Positions 41,628-49,711 of a stretch of DNA of 49,711 bases are shown here, piece by piece (within the stretch, counting starts at the first letter, position 1; each line of letters opens with the position of its first letter). This DNA comes from Candidatus Poseidoniia archaeon (GTDB lineage: Archaea; Thermoplasmatota; Poseidoniia; MGIII; CG-Epi1): the NCBI GenBank assembly GCA_029936395.1, contig JAPYSW010000004.1, positions 1 through 49,711 on the forward strand, written 5' to 3'. A program made the position numbers and the translations under genes. The notes beneath the pieces were generated by a model. The model was given only the letters and a program-made list of their open reading frames with translations, searched no databases and was not told the DNA's origin.

Positions 41628-42719
41628 TCAGCGATGAGTTATAATGCTCACAATGTCTTGATCTTTAACATTATGATTTAAACCTACTGTTTGACCTGGG
41701 AATTTTGCTGAAGGACCCCAAACTTGAGAGTAACGGAACTTACGCCTAAAATCACGATGCAAGCGTTGACATATTTCTGCAATAGTTGTCCCTTTTCTGA
41801 TAACCATTGGTTCCTTAAGATCTGCTTTTTCACCTTGAGGTTTCATAAATATAGATATGAAATCTAATGTATGATAAATCTGTTTTTTTAATTCTTTAAT
41901 ACCTTTACCCAAAGGTGCCGCTACTTCGATAATTTTTTTATTAGTACACATTTCTTTAACAATAGGCAACTGTTCTTTTTCAATCATATCTACCTTAGTA
42001 ATAACATCAAAAGAAGGAACATACACTCTAGTCTTAGCTAAAATATCAACTAAATCATCAATTGTTATTTTTTCTCTTAATACAACCTGAGCATTCACGA
42101 TGCCATACTCTCTAACTATTGTTTTGATTACTTCTTCCTCAAGTTCTTGAGCTATAGTTGATATTACTTCAATACCTCCAATCCCTGTTTTTGAAACACT
42201 ACCATTCGGAGGACGGCTGTTTAAACGAACTCCAGAATCGAATAATTCTTTGATAATAACATGTGGGGCTGGCTCAACTGCATCAATTATATGTATTATC
42301 AAATCTGCTGAACGTATAACTGAAAGAACTTCTTTACCACGCCCAGCGCCTCTTGCAGCACCTTCAATTAAACCCGGTAAATCCAAAATTTGAATATTAG
42401 CATCTCTATATTTTAGAACTCCTGGGACTACATCTAAAGTAGTAAAAGCATACGAGCCAGTCTCGCTATTTGCATCAGTAAGACAATTCAATAATGTAGA
42501 TTTTCCCACACTAGGCAATCCGACTAAGGCAACCGTAGCATCTCCTGCCTTACGAACTCCATAACCGCTTCCTCTAGGACCTGAAGAACTAACTACTACT
42601 TCTTCTCTTAACTGTGCTAATTTAGCCTTTAATTTACCTATATGATGCTGAGTAGCTTTATTGTACTTAGTATTACCAATTTCTTCCTCAATTTCAGAAA
42701 TCTTATCAGTAAGAGACAC
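41628..42719 (-). CDS. drg: DRG/Rbg-type GTPase with TGS domain
   Basis: An Obg-superfamily GTPase (363 aa) of the eukaryote/archaea DRG branch, linked to ribosomes and translation. An N-terminal helical region precedes P-loop GLPSVGKSTLL; then SYAFTTLDVVPG, G3 LDLPGLIEGAA, G4 TKVD and a C-terminal TGS domain (MVIRKGTTIAEICQRLHRDF to the end). It starts at GTG 42719. A CGTTTAATC box centred about 26 nt upstream supports this start. Confidence 0.95.
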   Translation of the reverse strand: MSLTDKISEIEEEIGNTKYNKATQHHIGKLKAKLAQLREEVVVSSSGPRGSGYGVRKAGDATVALVGLPSVGKSTLLNCLTDANSETGSYAFTTLDVVPGVLKYRDANIQILDLPGLIEGAARGAGRGKEVLSVIRSADLIIHIIDAVEPAPHVIIKELFDSGVRLNSRPPNGSVSKTGIGGIEVISTIAQELEEEVIKTIVREYGIVNAQVVLREKITIDDLVDILAKTRVYVPSFDVITKVDMIEKEQLPIVKEMCTNKKIIEVAAPLGKGIKELKKQIYHTLDFISIFMKPQGEKADLKEPMVIRKGTTIAEICQRLHRDFRRKFRYSQVWGPSAKFPGQTVGLNHNVKDQDIVSIITHR

Positions 42720-42740
42720 AATGCTTCAGGTTTAAGGGGG

Positions 42741-42777
42741 GATTAAACGTATTGAGTTGGCATTAACTATAATATTA
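42741..42777. promoter_or_regulatory. Divergent promoters of drg and the acidic coiled-coil gene
   Basis: Two separate boxes lie in the 77-bp gap: CGTTTAATC (minus, 42741-42749) about 26 nt from the drg GTG, and CTATAATATT (plus, 42768-42777) about 26 nt from the ATG at 42797. Here each direction has its own box, unlike the shared boxes at 2450 and 28777. Confidence 0.55.
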
Positions 42778-42796
42778 CGGCACTATTTCTAATAAT

Positions 42797-43501
42797 ATGG
42801 ACTATCCGTGGAGTAAGAAAACAAAAGAAGAAGTACCTGATGAAATAGAAGTCATTAAGGATGAGGAAGTTACTATTGAAGAAAGCTCAAATATTGTGGA
42901 TGACGATGTAATTATTGAAGATGTCAAAGGTGAAGAAGAAAATATTGTATGGGATAATGATGATCCAAGAGCTATCTTACTAAATATTCTTAAACTTGAA
43001 GGGTACAAAATGGATTCAGGAGAATTATTCAATGCATACAGAGAGGCATCAGGTGATACTGAAAATTCGATTATAATGGAATCATTTAAGAAAGGTCTTG
43101 ACCAACTTTTAGAAATTAAAAAAATTAAATCTGATAGTAATGGAAATATAATGACTACTCAAGATTATGATAGAGAAAAATCACAAACTACTACTAATGA
43201 AGAACACGAAGATGAAATTGAAGAAAAATCCAAGGAAATAATAGAAGAATTCGAAGAAGAAACTATGAAGAATGTTGAAGAAATAAAAGAGGAGATTATA
43301 GATAATAATGAAGATAATTCCGAAGACTTAGAATCTATTATTAAGTTAAAAGAAGAAACAGACTCCTGGTTAATTGAAAAACTTAAGAATACAAAATCTA
43401 GTAATAATGATACTGAATTGAGAGAAGAAGTTAATAAACTTAAAGAGAGAATAGAAAAATTAGAAAACGTAATAAAGAATATTACAAAAGCATTTGAATA
43501 A
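42797..43501 (+). CDS. Acidic coiled-coil protein of unknown function
   Basis: A 234-aa, very acidic protein. An acidic N-terminal tract (about 10-50) is followed by a small helical segment (DPRAILLNILKLEGYKMDSGELFNAYREASG, about 55-105) that could be a winged-helix-like or oligomerisation module. A Glu/Lys-rich region and a C-terminal coiled coil (LREEVNKLKERIEKLENVIKNI) follow. It is immediately followed, without overlap, by the Pop5-like gene, so it may be an RNase P or ribosome-linked factor. This is guesswork from position. Confidence 0.65.
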   Translation: MDYPWSKKTKEEVPDEIEVIKDEEVTIEESSNIVDDDVIIEDVKGEEENIVWDNDDPRAILLNILKLEGYKMDSGELFNAYREASGDTENSIIMESFKKGLDQLLEIKKIKSDSNGNIMTTQDYDREKSQTTTNEEHEDEIEEKSKEIIEEFEEETMKNVEEIKEEIIDNNEDNSEDLESIIKLKEETDSWLIEKLKNTKSSNNDTELREEVNKLKERIEKLENVIKNITKAFE

Positions 43502-43783
43502 ATGGTAGTTAAAGAAAAAAGAGGAAGGAAAAGATATATCCTTTTTAAACATTCAAATAAGGGCTCAAAGAGTAATTTAATTAATTTTTTCAGAACTAAA
43601 ATTGGAAATTTAGAGTCCAAAATAAAATGGAAATTAATTGAAGTAAATATTGAAAATGGCATTGTTAGAGTTGATCATAAATTATTAGATAAATCAAGAG
43701 AAATTATGAATAATGAGAGTGAAGAACTAAAAATAATTACAGTAAGAACGAGTGGAACTATCAAAGGTCTAAAAAATTCTTAG
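43502..43783 (+). CDS. rnp2: RNase P protein subunit Pop5/Rnp2-like
   Basis: A 93-aa basic protein matching the archaeal Pop5 pattern: KRGRKRYILFKHS at the start, a central GIVRVDHKLLDKSREIM and the ending IITVRTSGTIKGLK, comparable to the family TxRvSGTIKa motif. Archaeal RNase P removes 5' leaders from pre-tRNAs, with Pop5 pairing with Rpp30. It is slightly short relative to typical 100-150 aa members. The assignment rests on motif resemblance. Confidence 0.7.
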   Translation: MVVKEKRGRKRYILFKHSNKGSKSNLINFFRTKIGNLESKIKWKLIEVNIENGIVRVDHKLLDKSREIMNNESEELKIITVRTSGTIKGLKNS

Positions 43784-43820
43784 AGCAACCATTAATTATG
43801 GGACTAGCACTGATTGAATA

Positions 43821-44360
43821 ATGGTTGATGAAAATGAATCTGAAGGATGGGAAGAAACCCAATACGAATCCTTAGATTGGGGAGGTGATGAAGATAGTAC
43901 AAGTAATTCAGTTTCATTATATCCAACCACGAGTAAGCCCTCTCAAGCTGCCATTGCTTTACTTCTAGCTGGATTTATCTTGCTAGGTACTGCTACTACC
44001 ATGAATGGAATATTAAATGATAGTGAGAAAATAGAGGGTGTTACAATCAAATATAATGAAGTCATGGGTGAGATGAGTATTCAAGTTGATCAAGAAGACA
44101 ATGAAATTGATGAATCGTTTGTTCGTCAAGTTTTGAAATTTGGTATGTTCTGGGAACTAATATGTGCTATTCTGACATTTGTAGCAAGTGCATTGTTAAT
44201 GATGAGACAAAACTACAATATTGTTTTAATTGGATGTGCGGCAGCAATTATTGGACTTGGAGGATTGTTGTTATCTACACTTTTTGGAGCAATTGCATTA
44301 TATCTGACGTTTCAAAGTAAACCTGAATTTGGTATAAATGATCAAGATGAGAGCTGGTGA
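43821..44360 (+). CDS. Three/four-helix membrane protein with acidic Trp-containing N-terminus
   Basis: A 179-aa protein. The N-terminal 40 residues are acidic with Trp/Tyr (EGWEETQYESLDWGGDEDST), similar in style to the membrane protein at 29483-30505. Helices follow (AIALLLAGFILLGTATTMNG; FWELICAILTFVASALLMM; IVLIGCAAAIIGLGGLLLSTLFGAIALYL) with an outer loop after the first. A CATTAATTATG box lies about 25 nt before ATG 43821. Its stop overlaps the Hel308 start (GTGA). Function not recognised. Confidence 0.75.
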   Translation: MVDENESEGWEETQYESLDWGGDEDSTSNSVSLYPTTSKPSQAAIALLLAGFILLGTATTMNGILNDSEKIEGVTIKYNEVMGEMSIQVDQEDNEIDESFVRQVLKFGMFWELICAILTFVASALLMMRQNYNIVLIGCAAAIIGLGGLLLSTLFGAIALYLTFQSKPEFGINDQDESW

Positions 44361-46513
44361 GGTTGTTATCAGAACTATTAGAGTATCTAAAAATTAAAGA
44401 ATTATACCCTCCACAAAAAGAAGCTATTGCTCTTGTTGAAAAAGGTAATTCGGTATTGATGTCAGTACCTACTGCTGCAGGAAAAACATTGGTTGCATAT
44501 GCTGCTTTAATAAAAGCTGTAAAAGCTAAAAAGAAAGGAATGTATCTTGTACCTTTACGGGCTCTGGCATGGGAAAAAGTCAATGAGTTAAAAGATATCT
44601 GTAAAAATATTTTGGACGGGGCAAAGATTGGAGTTTCTGTTGGAGATTATGATAAAGCAAGAGGATTATCAAAATATGACATTATAGTTTCAACTTCTGA
44701 AAGAGCTGATTCTTTAATCAGACACAATCCTTCTTGGTTATCTGAGGTAGAATGTTTAGTATCTGATGAAATACACTTACTCAATGACTCTGGGAGAGGA
44801 CCTACGCTTGAAATAACACTTTCAAAATTTAGAGAGATAAATCCAAACATACAAATTATAGGACTTTCAGCAACTGTTTCAAATTCAAAAGAAATAGCTG
44901 ACTGGCTAGATGCAAAATTAGTTGAGAGTGATTTTAGACCAGTTCCTCTCAGAAAAGGAATATCGCTGGATGGAACTGTGGAATGGGAGGATGGTGAAAG
45001 AAAATATATGGGATTGGATGGTGTTGAAGGAATTGCAATTGACAATTTACCCGAACAATGTTTAGTATTTGTTGGAACTCGCAAATCTGCAGAAGCTCAA
45101 GCAAAGAAATTGAGTAGAATGATAGGGGGAAAATTAAATTCGGAGCAGCAAAAAGAATTGGAAAAATTTGCAGACCAAATTCAAAAGAATGCTGATGAAA
45201 TTACATCTGTTGATTCTAATTTATCTAAATTAATTGCAAATGGTGTTGCTTACCATCATGCTGGTTTAACAAATAGACAACGACTAATAATTGAAACAGC
45301 ATTTAAGGAAAAATCATTGAAAGTATTATGTGCAACACCAACACTAGCTGCAGGTGTAAACTTACCTGCTCGAAGAGTTATTATCAGAGATTTAAGCCGT
45401 TGGGATTCTTCTTTTCAATCAAATCAACCATTACCTGTCTTAGAAGTTCATCAAATGTTAGGAAGAGCTGGAAGACCTGGTTTTGACGTTGATGGACAAG
45501 GGATATTGATTGCTAAAAAAAGAGAGCAAATTGATTCTTTTACAGAACGATATTTTGAAGGTGAAACTGAACCAGTAATATCCCGATTAGGTAGTGAACC
45601 TGCATTAAGAACTCACCTTTTATCTTTGATTACTTCAGGAACCATAAATACGAGAGAAGGTTTGCATAAGTTTCTTGAAAAAACTCTATTTGGTGCACAA
45701 GGTGAACTATGGAGAACTCAACACAGATTGAATAAAGTTCTGGATTTCTTAGATAAAGAACAATTGATTGAAATTGAAGGAAAGAAAGACAATGAATTTC
45801 AACCTGCAAATAAAGTATCTGAAGAGAAATTAAAACCAACTGCTTTTGGAAGAAAGGTATCGCAATTGTATATAGATCCTTTATCAGGAGTAATAATTAA
45901 AAATGCATTAGAATCTGAAGTTGAAGCTAATTCACTTGGATTATTACATACTCTTACAAGAACTCCAGATATCTATTCACTATATGTAAGAAAGAATGAA
46001 ATGGAAACATATCTAACTCATCTTATGCAAATGGAAGGTGATCTCATGCTTCCTCCTCCTGTAGAACATATGGAATTAGAATTTTACTTATGGGACTTGA
46101 AAACTGCATTACTACTAATGGATTGGATTGAAGAAACGCCTGAAGAACATCTATTGAAACGCTATTCTACCACTCCTGGAGATATTCGTGCTAAAGTTGA
46201 AACGGCTGAATGGATACTTTATGCCATGAGTGAACTAGCTGAGTTATTATCGCCTTCAAATACTAAAATGATAACTGAATTACGAATTAGAATAAAGAAT
46301 GGAATTCGAAAAGAACTATTGCCTTTACTCGAAATTGATTCAGTAGGTAGAATTCGTGCCAGAACTCTATTTAATGCTGGATTCACTAGTCAAAGTTCAA
46401 TAAGAGATGCAAGACCTTCTGATCTTAATAGTATTCCTGGAATTGGAATAAAGTTAGCTGAAAAACTCGCAGGAAGAAAGGATTCTGAACAACTTCGTTT
46501 TGAGTTAGGCTAA
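44357..46513 (+). CDS. hel308: Hel308-type DNA helicase
   Basis: A superfamily 2 3'-5' helicase (718 aa) of stalled replication fork processing. Motif I is SVPTAAGKTLVAYAAL; motif II is SDEIH; motif III is GLSATVSN; motif VI is QMLGRAGRPGFD. A winged helix and ratchet domain follow. The C-terminal helix-hairpin-helix (LNSIPGIGIKLAEKLAGRK) is intact. The start is GTG 44357, forming GTGA with the preceding stop. It lies close upstream of rfcL, giving a small replication/repair neighbourhood. Confidence 0.96.
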   Translation: MRLLSELLEYLKIKELYPPQKEAIALVEKGNSVLMSVPTAAGKTLVAYAALIKAVKAKKKGMYLVPLRALAWEKVNELKDICKNILDGAKIGVSVGDYDKARGLSKYDIIVSTSERADSLIRHNPSWLSEVECLVSDEIHLLNDSGRGPTLEITLSKFREINPNIQIIGLSATVSNSKEIADWLDAKLVESDFRPVPLRKGISLDGTVEWEDGERKYMGLDGVEGIAIDNLPEQCLVFVGTRKSAEAQAKKLSRMIGGKLNSEQQKELEKFADQIQKNADEITSVDSNLSKLIANGVAYHHAGLTNRQRLIIETAFKEKSLKVLCATPTLAAGVNLPARRVIIRDLSRWDSSFQSNQPLPVLEVHQMLGRAGRPGFDVDGQGILIAKKREQIDSFTERYFEGETEPVISRLGSEPALRTHLLSLITSGTINTREGLHKFLEKTLFGAQGELWRTQHRLNKVLDFLDKEQLIEIEGKKDNEFQPANKVSEEKLKPTAFGRKVSQLYIDPLSGVIIKNALESEVEANSLGLLHTLTRTPDIYSLYVRKNEMETYLTHLMQMEGDLMLPPPVEHMELEFYLWDLKTALLLMDWIEETPEEHLLKRYSTTPGDIRAKVETAEWILYAMSELAELLSPSNTKMITELRIRIKNGIRKELLPLLEIDSVGRIRARTLFNAGFTSQSSIRDARPSDLNSIPGIGIKLAEKLAGRKDSEQLRFELG

Positions 46514-46538
46514 TTAACAGCGCCCTTCTGGACATATA

Positions 46539-47336
46539 ATGGTTAGATTTGTCAAAGACCAGCCAGATGCATACATTTACAGTAGCTTTGGTTCGAGAAT
46601 GTTTGTAGCTGGATTTCTATTGACTCTAGTTTTTATTTTGGAAGCAATAGCCGTTTACATGTTTAGTGAAGTGATTCTTGAAATGGCTGGATCTAGAGTA
46701 GGTTTTCTGATGAAGGTCCCTCTCATTAGTATGGCATTAACGGGAATTATTTACATTACAACTATGTTTATGCCAATTGTTGGTGCTACTACTTTAATTT
46801 CTTTGTTAGTATTGAAACGCACTTATAAGAAACTAGAAAAATTAGATGTTAATAGTAAAAATTCTCAAACACTAATAATGTTAGCAAGAATTGTCTTTAT
46901 TGCAGCAGGTTTAGCAACCTATGCGCCTTTATTTATGATATTTGAGGCTATGATAAATCAAACAATACCTGTCAGTGCAATAAATTATTTTCAAACGCAA
47001 TACATGAGCTTATTTTTCACTCTCGTAGGTATTGGCTTATTCTTAACTTTAATCTCCCCAATTGTACAACTTTATGGACGAACAAAAAGCCGTTCACTTG
47101 TTTTTTCTGGTTTATTGGCCTTCATGTTATGTTCTACAATTATTTATCTAGGCAATGGAGATTGGAATATCTCCATTTTTCAACTAAGTGAAAGTAGTGA
47201 ATTTAAAAGCTCATTTGCGACTGCAATGGGTACTTCAGGAATATGTATTTTAATTATTTTCTGGAATATATCGAGTAGTGCTAAATCTATACTTAAATAT
47301 CAAAAATTACATTTCACTATGAAACTGGGTGAGTAA
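46539..47336 (+). CDS. Six-helix integral membrane protein, unknown
   Basis: A 265-aa protein with about six hydrophobic helices (for example MFVAGFLLTLVFILEAIAVYMF, VGATTLISLLVLK, FFTLVGIGLFLTLISP) and a short basic cytoplasmic loop (KRTYKKLEKL). A CTAATTAACAG box lies about 25 nt before ATG 46539. The stop overlaps the rfcL ATG as TAATG, so it is co-translated with a replication gene. No family recognised; the coupling may be only compaction. Confidence 0.75.
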   Translation: MVRFVKDQPDAYIYSSFGSRMFVAGFLLTLVFILEAIAVYMFSEVILEMAGSRVGFLMKVPLISMALTGIIYITTMFMPIVGATTLISLLVLKRTYKKLEKLDVNSKNSQTLIMLARIVFIAAGLATYAPLFMIFEAMINQTIPVSAINYFQTQYMSLFFTLVGIGLFLTLISPIVQLYGRTKSRSLVFSGLLAFMLCSTIIYLGNGDWNISIFQLSESSEFKSSFATAMGTSGICILIIFWNISSSAKSILKYQKLHFTMKLGE

Positions 47337-48772
47337 TGGAATCTTGGGCTGAAAAATACCGGCCAAACAGTCTTTCAGACATTATAGGCAATACAAAAAC
47401 GATTACTCAACTTCGAAACTGGGCCAGCTCTTGGGGTGAAAGAATGACTAAAAAAGGAGTTATATTGTCTGGACCTCCTGGATGCGGTAAAACTTCAGCT
47501 GCAATTGCCTTAGCCAAAGATATGGGATGGGAATTAATTGAACTAAATGCTTCTGATGCACGTTCCGGAAATGTGATTGAAGGTACTGCGCTTAGAGCTG
47601 GTTTGTTTCAGACATTTGGAGCCAATGGACTCTCAGATAGAAATTTGATATTATTAGACGAAGCGGATAATCTATATGAAAGAGCTCAACAATCTAAAAA
47701 CAAAACAAAAAATTATAGCGATAGAGGCGGTAAGAAAGCCATTTCTAAAACCTTAGAAATGACAAAACAACCCGTAATAATTACTGTAAATGATTTGTAT
47801 AATCTTACAAAAGGAACAGGCGCTAAAATTAAGAGATTAGCCCTTACATTGAAATTTCAGAGGCCATCTGCAGTTTCAGTTTCAATGGTATTGAATAACG
47901 TTTGTGAAAAAGAGAATTTGAAAATCGAAGAAGAAACCATTAAGGCAATGGCTGAAGCGGCTAAGGGAGATCTTAGAGGTGCCATTAATGACTTACAATC
48001 TATCTCAGAAGGCAATCGAATAATTGATAAAGAAGATTATGAAAAATTGGACTCAAGAGATAGAGAAAGTGAAATGTTTGATGCACTCAATATAATTTTT
48101 AACAGCGATAATTATGACGAACCTCGAAAGGCCATATTTGATTTACATGAACAACCAAGAGATGTTGCTACATGGATCAGTGACAATATACCTATTGTAT
48201 ACAAGCATCCTAATGATATTGAAAGAGCATACGACAGAGTGGCGTATGCTGATTTACTCTTAGCTCGAGTTTCTAGGACTCAAAATTATGGACTTTGGGG
48301 ATATGCTTCGGAAATAATGTCAAGTGGTGTAGCCTTGTCAAAATCTCATCCAACAAGTGGCAGACGATTACAATTTCCTTCATGGATTAGAAAGATGGGA
48401 GCGAGCCGCTTTCAACGAGCCTATCGTAATTCCTTAGCCAAAAAAATTGGGGGAGCAACACACTTATCAATTAAGGAATCTAAACTGGATCAACTGGCCG
48501 TTATTTCTACAGTTTGCAGAAGCGATTTATCGAAGGCTGCCAAAATTACCGGTAAATTAGAATTGAATGATAATGAATTAGCTATTTTGATGGGTATTGA
48601 GAAAAAAGATAAACGAATATCGGCAATTATGGAAGAGTCACAACAATTCAGACAAAAAAAAGAGGTTGTAACATTAGACTATAGAGCTTTGAATATAGAA
48701 GAGAAAGAAGAAGAGCCAACAAAAATAACTCCAAAAAATGATAGTAAACAAAAAAGCTTATTCGAATTCTAA
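47336..48772 (+). CDS. rfcL: Replication factor C large subunit
   Basis: The AAA+ clamp-loader large subunit (478 aa), which opens PCNA with RfcS. N-terminal ESWAEKYRPNSLSDIIGN, Walker A GPPGCGKTSAAIA, Walker B LILLDEADNLYERA and a collar region follow. The C-terminus, KQKSLFEF, is a PIP box (Q-x-x-L-x-x-F) for binding PCNA. Its last 15 nt are also the antisense end of the Y-family polymerase gene. Translation is coupled to the preceding membrane gene via TAATG. Confidence 0.96.
   Translation: MESWAEKYRPNSLSDIIGNTKTITQLRNWASSWGERMTKKGVILSGPPGCGKTSAAIALAKDMGWELIELNASDARSGNVIEGTALRAGLFQTFGANGLSDRNLILLDEADNLYERAQQSKNKTKNYSDRGGKKAISKTLEMTKQPVIITVNDLYNLTKGTGAKIKRLALTLKFQRPSAVSVSMVLNNVCEKENLKIEEETIKAMAEAAKGDLRGAINDLQSISEGNRIIDKEDYEKLDSRDRESEMFDALNIIFNSDNYDEPRKAIFDLHEQPRDVATWISDNIPIVYKHPNDIERAYDRVAYADLLLARVSRTQNYGLWGYASEIMSSGVALSKSHPTSGRRLQFPSWIRKMGASRFQRAYRNSLAKKIGGATHLSIKESKLDQLAVISTVCRSDLSKAAKITGKLELNDNELAILMGIEKKDKRISAIMEESQQFRQKKEVVTLDYRALNIEEKEEEPTKITPKNDSKQKSLFEF
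48758..48772. other. 15-bp antisense overlap encoding two PIP-box ends
   Basis: On the plus strand the 15 bases read L-F-E-F-stop, the end of rfcL. On the minus strand the same bases read L-E-F-E-stop, the end of the Y-family polymerase. The near-palindrome TTCGAATTC makes both frames encode Glu/Phe tails. Any substitution here changes both proteins. Confidence 0.9.
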
Positions 48773-49711
48773 CTGTAGCTTTTGTTGATCTGAAACTCCT
48801 AAACGGCTTGCTGCAACTCCCAAAAGGCGTATTGGTTTTCCCGGTTTCCAATTCTCATAAAGCAGTGATTTAGCTACTTTATAGATATCCTGTGATTTAT
48901 TTATCTCTCCTGGAACGGTTCTTTGACGTGTTATTGTTTTAAAATTTGACCAACGTAGTTTGATTGTTATTGTACGTGCCGAACGCCCCATATTACCAAT
49001 ACTTTCGGATACTTCTTTACATAATTCTTGTAATGCCAACTCAATCTTATCTGCATCTTTAATATCTACATCAAAAGTAGTTTCAGTTCCTTGTTGCTTA
49101 GCTATCCATGGAGAAGGGTCAACTGGCCGATTATCGATTCCTTTTGCTTTATTCTTTAAATTCACTGAATATTGACCAAATACTGGTAAAAGTTTCTGAA
49201 TATCAATGGAAACTATATCAGAACAGATTTTAATTCCTAAACCATTCAAAATTGATGCTGTTTTAGGTCCAATACCATAAATTTTACGGATTTCTAAAGG
49301 TGCTAAGAATTTTGACTCTCGACCTGGTTCAACAATAGTAAAGCCCTCGGGTTTATCAAAATCTGAAGCTATTTTAGCTACTAATTTAGATGTAGCAAGA
49401 CCTGCGGAAGCTGGTAAATTTGTTTCAGTCTTTATCCTTTTTAAAATAGTTTGAACTAAAGCTGCTGGATTTTTCTGAAGAGATAAATCTACAAAGGCTT
49501 CGTCGACACTCATTCTTTCAAGTGTACCATATCTTGACAAAACTTCCATAACTTTAGCTGATGATGAACGAATTAAAGGCCTATTTGATGATACTATCTT
49601 TAGATTAGGACAAAATTTGAGAGCCTTACTAGAGGCCATAGCAGAACGTACTCCCTTATCACGAGCCTCATAAGAAGCTGAAGCAATGACTCCTCTTTGG
49701 CCTGGTTTACC
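48758..49711 (-). CDS. dinB: Y-family DNA polymerase (DinB/Dpo4), N-terminus cut by window edge
   Basis: The frame continues through the right edge, so the true start is outside. The visible N-terminal part (GKPGQRGVIASASYEARDKG) precedes the ATG at 49639. The catalytic SVDEAFVDL (Asp-Glu metal pair), helix-hairpin-helix (IYGIGPKTASILNGLGI) and little-finger domain (KLRWSNFKTITRQ) are present. It carries out translesion synthesis past damaged bases. The C-terminus QQKLQLEFE resembles a PIP box. It ends convergent with rfcL, overlapping by 15 nt, so both PCNA-binding tails share DNA. Confidence 0.95.
   Translation of the reverse strand, partial: GKPGQRGVIASASYEARDKGVRSAMASSKALKFCPNLKIVSSNRPLIRSSSAKVMEVLSRYGTLERMSVDEAFVDLSLQKNPAALVQTILKRIKTETNLPASAGLATSKLVAKIASDFDKPEGFTIVEPGRESKFLAPLEIRKIYGIGPKTASILNGLGIKICSDIVSIDIQKLLPVFGQYSVNLKNKAKGIDNRPVDPSPWIAKQQGTETTFDVDIKDADKIELALQELCKEVSESIGNMGRSARTITIKLRWSNFKTITRQRTVPGEINKSQDIYKVAKSLLYENWKPGKPIRLLGVAASRLGVSDQQKLQLEFE

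Noticed and set aside
43165-43662. 165-aa Ser/Ile-rich antisense frame
   Set aside because: Complement of Glu/Lys-rich coiled-coil codons in two real genes; the composition is typical of an antisense artefact.
1-49711. CRISPR array, IS element, prophage or rRNA operon
   Set aside because: No regularly spaced repeats, transposase or integrase genes, terminal inverted repeats or rRNA sequence were seen; the only tandem repeats are the two short in-frame coding ones.

Overview
The window is an AT-rich, very compact archaeal chromosome segment. Archaeal identity is secure: it encodes TATA-box binding protein, an MCM helicase, the replication factor C large subunit, Hel308, exosome subunit Csl4, an RNase P Pop5-like subunit, ribosomal protein S17e, Dph2, a DRG-type GTPase, a GPN-loop GTPase and a geranylgeranyl reductase. 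Low GC, many secreted CARDB/PKD proteins, extracellular peptidases, a methylcrotonyl-CoA carboxylase cluster, a bacterial-type Fpg and a class 2 dihydroorotate dehydrogenase suggest a heterotrophic marine Thermoplasmatota lineage (Poseidoniales/MGII or a relative). That placement is inference. No IS element, phage module or CRISPR array is visible, and no gene-free stretch exceeds about 100 bp.

Layout. 1-1003: tail of a surface LamG/lamin-tail protein. 1011-3292: divergent cysS and fpg around one shared promoter. 3328-5239: a tight three-gene operon of a Rab-like GTPase, a V4R-domain protein (the fold family of TRAPP Bet3) and a TPR protein. 5282-9161: MCM, a METTL5-like methyltransferase, Csl4 and a small PKD membrane protein. 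9152-11128: secreted PKD protein. 11146-15834: two tiny genes and a leucine-degradation cluster (carboxyltransferase, biotin carrier, biotin carboxylase, enoyl-CoA hydratase). 15880-19559: GPN GTPase coupled to a large CARDB surface protein. 19628-27404: uracil-DNA glycosylase, an ECF-S-like membrane protein plus a DUF4430 protein (candidate cobalamin uptake), then a clostripain-family and a subtilisin-family peptidase. 27406-32032: pyrD, a dolichol-phosphate-mannose-synthase-like glycosyltransferase, geranylgeranyl reductase and S17e. 32131-38728: PRC-barrel protein, tRNA-Gln(CUG), PqqD-like protein, dph2, TBP, an asparagine-synthase-like protein, MazG-like, citrate synthase, Sua5/YrdC and methionine aminopeptidase. 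38725-49711: CLC channel, SAP-domain protein, DRG GTPase, Pop5-like, Hel308, rfcL and a Y-family polymerase cut by the window edge.

Gene expression. A TATA-like box A lies about 23-27 nt before the start codon of most first genes, so most transcripts are probably leaderless. This spacing was used to choose starts, many of them GTG or TTG. Inside operons, ATGA, GTGA and TAATG overlaps imply translational coupling.

Most interesting observations: (1) the Rab-like GTPase/V4R/TPR operon, which recalls the eukaryotic Rab-TRAPP pairing; (2) a 15-bp antisense overlap in which rfcL and the Y-family polymerase each encode the end of a candidate PCNA-binding PIP box from the same DNA; (3) a CLC protein lacking both the gating and the proton glutamate; (4) an MCC alpha subunit split in two at a TAATG junction; (5) a candidate cobalamin-capture pair; (6) MCM with an extra N-terminal zinc finger, and Fpg and Csl4 with eroded zinc sites; (7) surface proteins with two kinds of C-terminal sorting-like tails; (8) divergent promoters with DNA dyads around one shared box A.
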